Shown here one piece after another: positions 8,023 through 15,205 of a stretch of 18,331 bases of DNA. The DNA comes from Symbiodinium natans. Taxonomy: Eukaryota > Sar > Dinophyceae > Suessiales > Symbiodiniaceae. Numbering within the stretch: the first letter of the stretch is position 1; each line of letters opens with the position of its first letter. The stretch is from positions 1 to 18,331 of the forward strand of contig CAJNDS010001452.1 in the NCBI GenBank assembly GCA_905221605.1, given 5' to 3'. A program made the position numbers and the translations under genes. The notes beneath the pieces were generated by a model, which was not told where the DNA came from, ran no database searches, and saw nothing but the letters and a program-made list of their open reading frames with translations.

Positions 8023-8160
8023 ATGTCGAACAAGAGAAAGAGCCAAACAGAGAAGGATAAACAATTATTTACTTCGAACATCCTCCGCAAGCGCTCGGGC
8101 GCGGCCAAGTATGGCGGTCTTAGGTTGAACCCAGGTGACACTCACGCTGACTGTACAGAG
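8023..8160 (+). CDS. Candidate ORF start, basic peptide, unrecognised
   Basis: ATG at 8023 begins MSNKRKSQTEKDKQLFTSNI and the frame stays open to 8583. The first 45 codons look protein-like (lysine-rich, then ILRKRSGAAKYGGLRLNPGD). The rest runs into the 8464-8610 minisatellite and is unlikely to be coding, so I give only the first part. No family recognised. Confidence 0.2.
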
Positions 8161-8463
8161 GGTTGTTCCGCGTGCTCCACCCACGGTCATTGCCCTGGAG
8201 TGTCTTGTTGTCGAAAGCCCCAAAATGCCAGCCTCAAGCTGGGCGGGGCTACGACGAAAGAGGATCCTTTTACCTGGCCCAGGAGGTGGGTGTCCCAGCA
8301 CCCTTTGCCCCCACTTTCTGGAGGGCTTCCCCCTTTTGCACTCCTGTTCAGGAGGCCCCCCTTGCTGGGTGGGTATTGTCATACAAATCCCATGAGACTG
8401 TGGCTTGCGCCCCCTGTGAGAAGGCCAGGTGGCATTCTTCGAACACCCTTTCTTGCTGGAGAT

Positions 8464-8610
8464 ACTCTGGGGTTGGCCACTTCAGGGACACTCTGGGGCA
8501 CTCCGAGGACTCTGGGGTTGGGCACTCCAGGCAGAATCTGGGGACAAGGGAGACTCTGGGGTTGGTCGCTCCAGGGACACTAGAGTTGGGCAGGGACACT
8601 TTGGGGGAAG
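8464..8610. repeat. Higher-order minisatellite with alternating 26/18-19 bp units
   Basis: ACTCTGGGG-like starts lie at 8464, 8490, 8509, 8535, 8553, 8579 and 8598, giving spacings 26, 19, 26, 18, 26, 19. Each pair forms a roughly 44-bp unit containing GTTGGGCACTCCAGG. About three and a half units are present. Confidence 0.85.
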
Positions 8611-8643
8611 AGTTCCGGGCGGCCCTGTTGACGCTTTGTGCAG

Positions 8644-8718
8644 GACGTTGAGGACGAGGCGTCGAAATCGAGATTTGCACTGCGGAGAGCTCTCTGTGCT
8701 AGTCTGCTAGTCTGCTAG
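8644..8718 (+). CDS. Candidate exon ending in a triplicated 8-mer
   Basis: Acceptor GACGCTTTGTGCAG (ending 8643), then DVEDEASKSRFALRRALC, acidic then basic and well mixed. The frame meets TAG (8716-8718) inside a GCTAGTCT triplication. After it, the same frame reads LRNATLKVIAKSELRMLDG (8725-8790), which also looks coding, so the repeat may have disrupted an exon, or an intron starts here. Confidence 0.3.
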   Translation, partial: DVEDEASKSRFALRRALCASLLVC

Positions 8719-8721
8719 TCT
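8698..8721 (+). repeat. (GCTAGTCT)x3 tandem repeat
   Basis: Three perfect 8-bp units at 8698, 8706 and 8714, followed by GTGC. They place an in-frame TAG in an otherwise coding-like stretch. Confidence 0.95.
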
Positions 8722-8846
8722 GTGCTTCGCAATGCGACCTTGAAGGTCATCGCCAAGTCCGAGCTTCGGATGCTGGATGGGGCATCGCTCTGAGGGGGGG
8801 GGGGGATCTTGAGAGAGAGCGCTGTGGAAGTCGGCTCAGCTCATCC

Positions 8847-8987
8847 ATGCGGCATCATGGGGCCGTTGTTCTTTCGGAGGTTCTGAGCCTGCGCGACCGC
8901 TATCTCTCCCAGCTGCGGTGCTTCACACCTCTGAAGCTCTGCCGCATCGCCAGCGGCCAGGAGCAGGTGCCAGTAGAAGGACCATGA
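8847..8987 (+). CDS. Candidate exon, 46 codons, unrecognised
   Basis: Open frame with ATG at 8847 and TGA at 8985-8987. From about 8877 it reads EVLSLRDRYLSQLRCFTPLK then LCRIASGQEQVPVEGP, a convincing mixed peptide. An AG/G at 8879-8880 is a possible acceptor after TTCTTTCGG. After the stop, the +1 frame (ERPCKGQLGQLHFCSTKDGD) looks coding to about 9058, so frame damage or splicing near 8985 is likely. A 98-codon antisense frame covers the same bases. Confidence 0.33.
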   Translation: MRHHGAVVLSEVLSLRDRYLSQLRCFTPLKLCRIASGQEQVPVEGP

Positions 8988-9089
8988 AAGACCATGTAAG
9001 GGCCAGCTGGGCCAACTGCACTTCTGCAGCACAAAGGATGGCGACTCCCCAGGCCCAATGGGTTTTGCTTGTTTTTGTCTTTGCTGCAG

Positions 9090-9122
9090 GCTGTGGATGT
9101 GGTGGTGTTGAGCTCGGAATAA
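9090..9122 (+). CDS. Candidate very short exon
   Basis: Preceded by an excellent acceptor (TTTTGCTTGTTTTTGTCTTTGCTGCAG, ending 9089) and starting with G. It reads AVDVVVLSSE before TAA at 9120-9122; the exon must end before the stop. Support is mostly the acceptor quality. Confidence 0.22.
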   Translation, partial: AVDVVVLSSE

Positions 9123-9269
9123 CTCAAGTTTTCTCATGTCTCAATGTGCTAAGTCAAGGCTTCAAAAATTCCTTGCACGCCAGGCACGCTGCGCCTTGAA
9201 TGGTGGTGACCGCTGTGTCGTAGTCTTGCGGGGCGCTCGAAGGACCCGAAGGCAAAGTCAACCGTGTGA

Positions 9270-9611
9270 CATGGATCTGCAAAGAAGGTTGTCACAGTGA
9301 GGCATGATGGCTCCACGGCAGTGTTGGGTGCGCCACCCTCGCTCGACACCTTGAAGTTCACCGAGTTCACCCCTGAAAAACAGCTCGGTTCGGTATGCCG
9401 AATCGCGTGTGCGCCCAAGGCACGATGGTGGAGGCGGGTTGTATTGAGCTGGAAGCAGAAGCCGATATGTCAAATATCAAACATCAATGTCTGTTATCGC
9501 TTTGTCGTGAGCAGAGGCGATAGCGACACGGATGTGGGGTGCCCCCGCAGCATTCCTGAGAGCTTGCTGAACTGCCCATTTCTATCAAAAAGTGATTTGT
9601 TCTCTTGGTAG
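9270..9611 (+). CDS. Candidate coding segment, ambiguous strand
   Basis: Open from TGA (9267-9269) to TAG. Its first 50 codons are protein-like (VVTVRHDGSTAVLGAPPSLD, LKFTEFTPEKQLGSV). An antisense frame over 9149-9418 is equally convincing, so strand cannot be settled. Unrecognised on either strand. Confidence 0.18.
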   Translation, partial: HGSAKKVVTVRHDGSTAVLGAPPSLDTLKFTEFTPEKQLGSVCRIACAPKARWWRRVVLSWKQKPICQISNINVCYRFVVSRGDSDTDVGCPRSIPESLLNCPFLSKSDLFSW

Positions 9612-9663
9612 TGTCTTCTCTTCGTGTTTTCTCTCCTTTCTTTCTATGTTGTTGAGACTCTGA

Positions 9664-9846
9664 GAGCAGAACTGCGACGTCCGTGAGAGGTCGCCGACCT
9701 CGCCCAAGCTAAGCTTGCGGGCCTCGGCGGTGCGCGGGACTTTGCGGATGCAGGAGATGCTGAAAGGCGGATCCCAGAAGCTCAGCGAGCTCTGTACCCA
9801 CATGGCCTGCTTCCAAGATCACGAGCTTCTCGGAGTGGGTTTCTGA
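9664..9846 (+). CDS. Candidate exon, 60 codons, unrecognised
   Basis: Open from TGA (9661-9663) to TGA (9844-9846). It reads ERSPTSPKLSLRASAVRGTL, then RMQEMLKGGSQKLSELCTH and MACFQDHELLGVGF: a Ser/Arg-rich start, then a helical, Cys-containing stretch. No clear acceptor was identified. An antisense frame (9585-9803) overlaps but is less convincing. Confidence 0.3.
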   Translation, partial: EQNCDVRERSPTSPKLSLRASAVRGTLRMQEMLKGGSQKLSELCTHMACFQDHELLGVGF

Positions 9847-9925
9847 CAGTTTCTGATATTGCACCTTCCACGCAGTTCTTCTCACAACTTGGCATTTTTG
9901 GCATTTTTCTCATTCGGCGGGTGAG

Positions 9926-9981
9926 GTGACGGTGGACGAAGATGAATCTCTTATGGAGGCACTTGCCCAAGTGGCCAAGTC
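9926..9981 (+). CDS. Candidate exon with canonical GTAAGT donor
   Basis: After TTTTTCTCATTCGGCGGGTGAG the frame reads VTVDEDESLMEALAQVAK and ends in TC followed by GTAAGT (9982-9987), a perfect donor. Downstream, 10022-10165 is open and protein-like in all three frames, so the next exon and its phase cannot be chosen. A 10-bp duplication (GAAGAAGTCT x2) sits at about 9998-10017. Confidence 0.33.
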
Positions 9982-10636
9982 GTAAGTTCCAGCAGTTGAA
10001 GAAGTCTGAAGAAGTCTGCCAGGTCATGGGGAAACTTCGGTCGCAGAACTGCTCAAGGGCCATCGTGGCCTGGGCCTAAAGTCACCCGCACCGAGAGAAC
10101 GGCCCTTGCCGGAGAGCGAAAGCGCAACGATGTGTTCTTTGTGAAGTGCACTCGGATGCTCCGGTGACTGGTTTTGCTGCTTCTGAGGTTCGGCCATCCT
10201 TGGATGGTGGGGATGCCGGGCACTCAGTTCACCCATGTTCGCACATGCTCCCATACGTTCCATACGTTCCCTCGCGCCCCGAACTGTTTTGTCTAGGACA
10301 CCGTGCGAGGGGTGGTCCACGTCTCGCAGGCATTGTGCTCATGTGTTCCGGATGGGTTACTCACTTCAGGGCTACACAATGGTGCACACACAAATTGAGA
10401 GTTCTCGCATCCTGCATTGTCTGACATCATCTGCTCTCGTCTTCGGGGCCAAATCCCTTCGCCTGGTGCCTCCGGGTGGGAAAGAGCTTCCAGAGAGGTG
10501 CTGATCTTTTTTCAGGGGTGTACACTAGTGTAGACTACACCCTCGTGCAGGTGGTGTCCTTCCTTATGACGTCAAAAGACTGCAGCCGGGAAGGCACCAA
10601 AGACATGCCAGGGGGCCCAGCAGCAGACTCCAGAGG

Positions 10637-10690
10637 GAGAGAGAGGGAGAGGGAGAGAGATGGAGAGAGAAAGAGAGAGAAGAAAAGCAG
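10637..10690. repeat. GA microsatellite
   Basis: GAGAGAGGGAGAGGGAGAGA tract grading into A-rich AGAAAAGAAAGA to about 10725. Bases 10345-10630 and 10730-11800 have open frames on both strands but no segment I can support as a gene; the second stretch includes two GTTTAAAC palindromes (10955, 10965) and a CGTTCTGC repeat near 11680-11725. Confidence 0.9.
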
Positions 10691-11809
10691 AACAAGAAGA
10701 AAGATAGAACGAAAAAGGAAGCTCTGAAAAGGGAGAGATGGACTGTCCGAAGGACGCTGAAAGAGTCCCCCCCCCCTTCTCTTTGAGGTGGAGCCCGACC
10801 ATGTCGCCAGGCCAATTCTCCCTTTGTGTTTTGGGGCCGAAGAGATTCGCAGGGGAATAATCCACAGTTTGGATGTTTGGTGGGCTGTTGATCCTTAAGG
10901 TGTTTCATTCGCCAAACCGGATGTCCAGGGATCTGCTAGGACAGGGGAGAGAAGGTTTAAACAAGTTTAAACTGTTTCGGTTATTCCCTTTGATGTCTCG
11001 AGCTTGAGTACCGGCGCTGCCTTGTTGTCAGGCTTTCGCCAGGTGGCCTCTAGTGCGCATAGGCGCGTTGCACACTCCTGCTGAGAAAGATCACATCTGT
11101 TTCGGCGTAGAGATGCTCTCTGAGAGAGATATTCGTTTTCAGAGAGTTGCTCTCAGAGCTGAGACAAAGCCTTGCATAGGCGCCATCCTCTGGCGCGCGC
11201 AAGGCCACAAAATTTTGGAGAGAAGCTGTCGAGTACAAGCGACTACTACTCATCAATCTTGTGATGGCTTGCTTCAGTTGCGTGTCTCAGTGTCTCATTT
11301 TCTTTTTTTGCTTTTCAGATCCAATCTCGACGCGGGGCTCAGCAGCACGCAGACCATGCCGCTCAGAGTGCAAAAAGCCCCAAAAACATCCAAAAAGTAA
11401 AAGATCAAAGGATCAAAAGACCCAAAGGCTAATTCTTCCAAATATCCAGTCAAAGCCGTCGAACGCTCTCTTCTCCTTCAGTCACACTCGGTCATGCTTT
11501 CTTGAATTTGTCCAGTTCTCTTCAAGTCTTCTCTCTTGTCGCATCTCCATACTCGCGCTCTCCGGATCACTTGATGTAACAAGCAGAGTTGCTTTATGTT
11601 GCTTTTCTTCTCCGGCTTTCTCCGGTTTCTGTGTTCTCTCCGAGGATGCGGTTCCGCCGCACCTGGCACCACGAGGCGCGCGTTCTGCCTCCGTTCTGCC
11701 TGCGTTCTGCGTTCTGCGTTCTGCCTCCGCTCTCTTTTCTGCTCTCTTGCTCTCTTTTCTTCCGCTTACTTTGGATGTTTTTTCTTGGGGTTCTGCATTT
11801 TGTTTTCAG

Positions 11810-11865
11810 CTCGCAGCTGTCCCGGAGGACGCTCCAAAACAGCAGATGGATCGCAGCCACAGCAG
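11810..11865 (+). CDS. Candidate 56-nt exon with clear splice sites
   Basis: Acceptor TTCTGCATTTTGTTTTCAG (ending 11809) and donor CAG/GTAGG (11866-11870). It reads LAAVPEDAPKQQMDRSHS in phase 0 with two bases left over at the donor. The in-frame TAG occurs only inside the proposed donor. Compact and convincing as an exon, but the product is unknown. Confidence 0.38.
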
Positions 11866-12175
11866 GTAGGAGAAAAGAGAGAGAGAAGAACTCTCCCTGT
11901 TTCACACTTGGCAGTTTCACTCCATCGCTTCCAAAACGAAAAGAGTACGGAAGAGAGGAGTGGAGTGGCGACACCAGCAGAAGCGTCGCAGCAACAGTCG
12001 AAGCAACAGACACAACAGCAACCACGACGGTCACGGGAACCCTGCCCTCCCCCTCCCCCCCAGCCCCCCCAGCCCCCCCCCCCTCCGCCAAGATCGAAAA
12101 AAGTAGATGCGAGACCGCGGTGAGAGAAAGCATCGCCACCAAGCAGCTGACCGCAAACCTTGGGAATACCACTGA

Positions 12176-12298
12176 CCACTGCGGCGCGCTGGCAAACCAG
12201 AAAGCGTCGTCACGACGTTGAACGACGAAGTCGACAACGAACCGAATCGTGGGGACACCACCGCAGCAAAGGCCGCGAACATGGGGATGGCGGAACAG
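12176..12298 (+). CDS. Candidate exon ending at a GTGAGC donor
   Basis: Open after TGA (12173-12175); from about 12206 it reads VVTTLNDEVDNEPNRGDTTA then AKAANMGMAEQ, ending CAG/GTGAGC (donor 12299-12304). Just upstream (11980-12221) frame 0 is also open with a Thr/Pro-rich, then charged peptide (VRESIATKQLTANLGN), so the two may be neighbouring exons or one frame-damaged exon. Proline runs come from a C-rich tract at 12045-12085. Confidence 0.33.
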
Positions 12299-12335
12299 GT
12301 GAGCATCCAGGCCCTTCTTTGGGGCCACCCAGCCA

Positions 12336-12575
12336 TTGAGAATTTGGGCCCATCAGAAATTCGCGGTGGCACACATTCAAGGTTTCATCGGACAACTCAC
12401 CCAAAAATGGTCTCAGTGGGAAGCCAGCACGGCACGTACGTCAGCCCCCTCCAGCCGACCCTTTGGACTGAACCCATCAGCAATTCCGGGTCCAGGTTCT
12501 ACAACCCTACCTGAAGCCAGGCGGTGGGCCTCTTCAGTCCTATTCACAACAGCGTGTTACATATGCAGGAGCTGA
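12336..12575 (+). CDS. Candidate coding segment, unrecognised
   Basis: Open to TGA 12573-12575. It reads KFAVAHIQGFIGQLTQKWSQ then a Ser/Pro-rich linker (FGLNPSAIPGPGSTTLPEA). It follows the 12298 donor within 40 bases, which makes simultaneous exonic use of both awkward. The 12218-12514 frame crosses the donor and stays open, so an unspliced reading is possible too. Confidence 0.22.
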   Translation: MRIWAHQKFAVAHIQGFIGQLTQKWSQWEASTARTSAPSSRPFGLNPSAIPGPGSTTLPEARRWASSVLFTTACYICRS

Positions 12576-12719
12576 TCCGCCCGTAGTCCTCAACGATGCC
12601 TTCACCTGGTAGAGGTTCAGGGTCGTAGATGTCGGGAGAGGGGAGATTGCGCTGTTCGGCTATCTCATCCTGCCGACTCGACTTGGGAGGTCTGTGTCGA
12701 CTCTTCACGTGCAAAGGGT

Positions 12720-13014
12720 GCAAGAGACTTCTGCTCCCAATAGCACCAATTAGTCTAGATATCGAGACCATACATAAAACTAGGTTGGGACAAGGTTTGC
12801 CGTCGTGTTAGGAGGGCATGGCTTTATTTGATTTGTATGTAATCTTTGCCTCTCGGATTCGCGTTCGATTAATTCCCACGCAGACACGATGTCTATTCTG
12901 ATCAGGACATCCCCCCAGCGTAGGTGAGTTATGATGATTGATGGCAGATATGAGTGCTTGGGGTTTTATATGATTTAGAATTTCATTTCGCCCTTGGGAG
13001 CAGAAGTCTTTTGC
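12720..13014. repeat. Inverted repeat arms (20/21 match) flanking an AT-richer segment
   Basis: GCAAGAGACTTCTGCTCCCAA at 12720-12740 is matched by the reverse complement of 12994-13014 with one mismatch. The 253-base interior is AT-rich compared with the rest of the window and contains one copy of the duplicated segment. This resembles a small inverted-repeat element, but no target-site duplication was found. Confidence 0.6.
12843..12971 (+). repeat. Direct repeat copy 1
   Basis: Two blocks, 12843-12875 (CTTTGCCTCTCGGATTCGCG...) and 12920-12971 (GTAGGTGAGTTATGATGATT...), separated by 44 bases. Both blocks recur at 13205-13298. The first block is identical over 33 bases in the two copies. No tRNA-like folding could be made from its GTTCGATTA motif. 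Confidence 0.9.
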
Positions 13015-13204
13015 GATGATTTTACTTTTGCGAAGGGACACTCGGTCACTGAGGAATCTTTGTGTAAGACGATTGATGGTCCTAGTGGACGTCCCGCAGG
13101 TCGAACCCGACACTTGCTGCAGGAGAGGATTTCTATCGTTCTCTAATGTTATATCCATCATTGTTTGTCACGGAGGCGTGCGGGAGGCCAAGGCCGAATC
13201 GAAC

Positions 13205-13298
13205 CTTTGCCTCTCGGATTCGCGTTCGATTAATTCCGATCAGTAGGTGAGTTATGATGATTGATGGCAGATATGAGTGAGTGCTTGGGGTTTTATAT
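13205..13298 (+). repeat. Direct repeat copy 2, internally shortened
   Basis: Block A 13205-13237 and block B 13243-13298 repeat copy 1, but only GATCA separates them instead of 44 bases, and block B has an extra GAGT. GATCA is also present inside the 44-base spacer of copy 1, so copy 2 fits two flanking deletions or a recombination. Confidence 0.9.
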
Positions 13299-13300
13299 CC

Positions 13301-13310
13301 CTATAAAAGG
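13301..13310 (+). promoter_or_regulatory. TATA-box-like CTATAAAAGG
   Basis: A perfect TATA-type match immediately after direct repeat copy 2 and about 730 bases upstream of the retroelement. Dinoflagellate nuclear genes usually lack TATA boxes, so this may be coincidence or part of a mobile element promoter. Confidence 0.2.
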
Positions 13311-13413
13311 CTACGGGCTCGACCCTATTTTCGCTCTGCGGCCGCCCTGTCGGTTGCCCCGCCTCCTCTTCCGGTCAATTTGGCTGCTTGTGAGAACCTT
13401 GCAGGGAGATCCG

Positions 13414-13725
13414 GAAAATTCCGGGAATTTTCAAGCTTATTGTCTAAAAATCCTAGGAATTTTGAGAATCACCCGGATCTGAAAATTCCCGGAATTTTCG
13501 GAATCACCCGGATTGAGGTTTAGGCTTTCCGGGTTGGATTTAAGGTTCCAGCGCAACAGTGATGACGTGGGTGCCCCTTCACCTTCAAGGAAATCTTCAA
13601 GGAAATCTCTTGGTCCAGGGTAGTTCCGATGACGGTCGCCGCCCGCCAGCTGTTCAAGGGGGTTCGGCCTCACCATCACATATCAACAACAGCTCTCGAA
13701 AAATCCTTGGAATTCAAGAATTTTC
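13414..13725. repeat. Series of GAAAATTCC-N-GGAATTTTC palindromes
   Basis: Perfect 19-base palindromes with a single central base lie at 13414-13432 and 13481-13499; a near-palindrome AAAAATCCTAGGAATTTT lies at 13446-13463 and a degenerate one at 13698-13725. Spacing in the first group is 32-35 bases, and GAATCACCCGGAT occurs twice 35 bases apart (13466, 13501). This is a hairpin-forming tandem repeat, with 13515-13690 more ordinary sequence including a 12-bp duplication (TTCAAGGAAATC). Confidence 0.8.
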
Positions 13726-13843
13726 GGGATCCCCCGGGTTCAGGGTGTAGGGTTTTGGGGTTTATTTGTAAACGCTTGCGCGCGCCGCCTCGGCAGCCGG
13801 GCCGGCCCCAGGACAGGAAAGGAGGAAAGAGGGTTTCGCAAGA

Positions 13844-13900
13844 AAGGGGGGGGTGGGGGGGGGGGGTAGGGGTGGGGGGGGGTGGGGGTGCGGGGGGAAG
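13844..13900 (+). repeat. G-run tract with G-quadruplex potential
   Basis: At least six runs of four or more G separated by single T, A or C on the plus strand, about 130 bases upstream of the first recognisable part of the retroelement. Could sit in its 5' untranslated region or mark its edge. Confidence 0.85.
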
Positions 13901-14029
13901 GAGGCCCGATCCGGGTCTGCTTGTTCCAGACGCTTCTCGGCAGGAAGCCGAGGCGAATAGAAATTGTATAGGGTTTGTGTGGGAGTTTTGTCGTGTTTTG
14001 GGGGGTTTTAACAGTGTTGGCGCTCTGCA

Positions 14030-14400
14030 GTGGGGAGCAGTTTTCTGTTGCCCTTGTCTTGTCCGACGATGCCCCCCTCTCCGGCACTGCCGTGTTGCAA
14101 CCGCAAAGTTCGGCGTAGCTTAACCGAGGAGCTTCGGCGGGCTTGGGCGCCTGACCACGGGAGTTGGCAGCCGCAGTGGAGTCCGTTGGCGGGCTTTGGG
14201 GTGCCGGGACAAGTGCGCTTTCCTTGCCGCAGACCTTGGCGCCTTTATGAGCGGCAACGTGCCACCTGGGGCCAGCAATGCTGCGCTCGCGGACGTTGGT
14301 CTGGCTGGCCATTGCGGGGGCGCAGAATAGGGGAGGCCTCAAAACCGGGCCCTCCGGCTCCAGGAACTCCGATTGGTTCTGAACGCCCGTACCCTGAGGC
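14030..14400 (+). pseudogene. Retroelement ORF segment 1: Arg/Trp-rich N-terminus with GEASKPGP
   Basis: Reads as a basic, Trp/Arg-rich stretch ending in RRIGEASKPGPPAPGT; the GEASKPGP motif is at 14330-14353. Related dinoflagellate ORFs, as I recall them, carry GEASNPGP here, so Asn may be changed to Lys. The function of the motif is unknown to me. After about 14397 the frame shifts by -1 into segment 2. The start codon is not identifiable; GTG/ATG-like starts near 14030 are arbitrary. Confidence 0.65.
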
Positions 14401-14774
14401 CAGCAGGCGCCGTCAGCGCATGATGCTGATGGCATGGTGGTTGATGGCGCGGAGGCTGTTCCTAGTCGACCGGCGCGATTCTTCTGCCCAGTTGCCACTT
14501 GCCCCTCCAGCGACCCTGCTCGAGCCCCTGGCTGGGCAAGCGTGCACAACATGCTCCACCACATTGATAGCCATCTTGCTGGCACACTCCAAGGTGATGT
14601 TCCGGCCAATTGGCTCCAAACTAATGGCCGGCAGCGGTGCCGGGTTTGTGGGCTTAGTGTCTCCACCCGACATGAGGTGCATCCTACCTGCCGGCCGCAG
14701 GATCGGGCCGGGGTGGGCGGCGGTGCCCAGCGGGCTGATGACCCCACGCTGCCGAGCTTCCATGACATCCAGGC
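14401..14774 (+). pseudogene. Retroelement ORF segment 2: zinc-finger block
   Basis: Open after stops in this frame near 14382 and 14397. It encodes FFCPVATCPSSD (Cys at 14485 and 14500) followed by a His-rich helix (VHNMLHHIDSHLAG), a C-x4-C...H...H arrangement, then CRVCGLSVSTRHEVHPTC (14638-14691), a second zinc-binding candidate. N-terminal fingers bind target DNA in R2-like elements. The protein breaks off after LPSFHDIQA: the next recognisable residues (VLSEGLCPED) normally lie well downstream, as I recall the family, implying an internal deletion at about 14775. Confidence 0.7.
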
Positions 14775-15205
14775 GTGCTGTCGGAAGGTCTTTGTCCTGA
14801 GGATGCTTCCACTGCTGCTGCCCTGCGGGCCTTGCACCCAGTCCAGCCCAATCCCCAGGTCCAGTCTGCTGCAATGCCTGCCGCCCTGGAGCTTGCTCCT
14901 GATTTGGTGGGCCAAGTTCTTCGAGACTTCCCCACTGACACCGCGCCGGGAGCATGTGGCTTGCGAGTGCAGCACCTGCGTGAGGCAGGGTCACCAGGAG
15001 ACCAACAAACTCTCATCTCGCACTTGACTGCCGTTGTTAACCTGATGGTGCAGGGCCAGGTCTGTGCTGACGCGGCTCCTGTCCTCGCTGGTGCTGTGCT
15101 TGTGGCCGTCCCCAAGCCAAAGGGGGGAGTGCGACCCATTGCCATTGGTGAGGTGTTGCGCCGGCTGGTCGGCAAATGCTTGATGCGTTCCGTGCGAGAG
15201 GATGC
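14775..15205 (+). pseudogene. Retroelement ORF segment 3: RT fingers region
   Basis: Contains the upstream RT signatures DTAPGACGLRVQHLREA (equivalent of the PGPDG motif) and VAVPKPKGGVRPIAIGEVLR then RLVGK (motif 2, RPI-x-x-G). The frame changes at about 15205 within GCCGCC: adding one base restores register into HYLCPAQVGVGVPSG of the next segment, so a one-base loss from a C run is the simplest explanation. Confidence 0.82.

Noticed and set aside
3176-10080. Apparent rule that an extra T makes a stop and a +1 frame shift (3178, 8985, 9983, 10077)
   Set aside because: On rechecking, alternative frames stay open and protein-like around each site, so the junctions cannot be fixed at the stop; this looks like selection bias in my reading.
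11594-12328. 244-codon minus-strand open frame with hydrophobic stretches
   Set aside because: Spans a C-rich tract giving Gly runs and covers two plus-strand exon candidates with good splice sites; no family features.
13196-13240. tRNA gene suggested by a GGTTCGATTC-like string on the minus strand
   Set aside because: No five-base T-stem pairs around the loop on either strand and no D or anticodon arm could be drawn.
14330-14353. GEASKPGP as a 2A-type ribosome-skipping peptide (NPGP core)
   Set aside because: 2A needs D-x-E-x-NPG-P; here the Glu is one residue too far and the Asn is Lys.
13740-14975. 411-codon open frame on the minus strand
   Set aside because: It is antisense to the zinc-finger and RT part of the retroelement, which has recognisable motifs on the plus strand; the peptide shows no domain and includes Pro-rich runs from the G tract.
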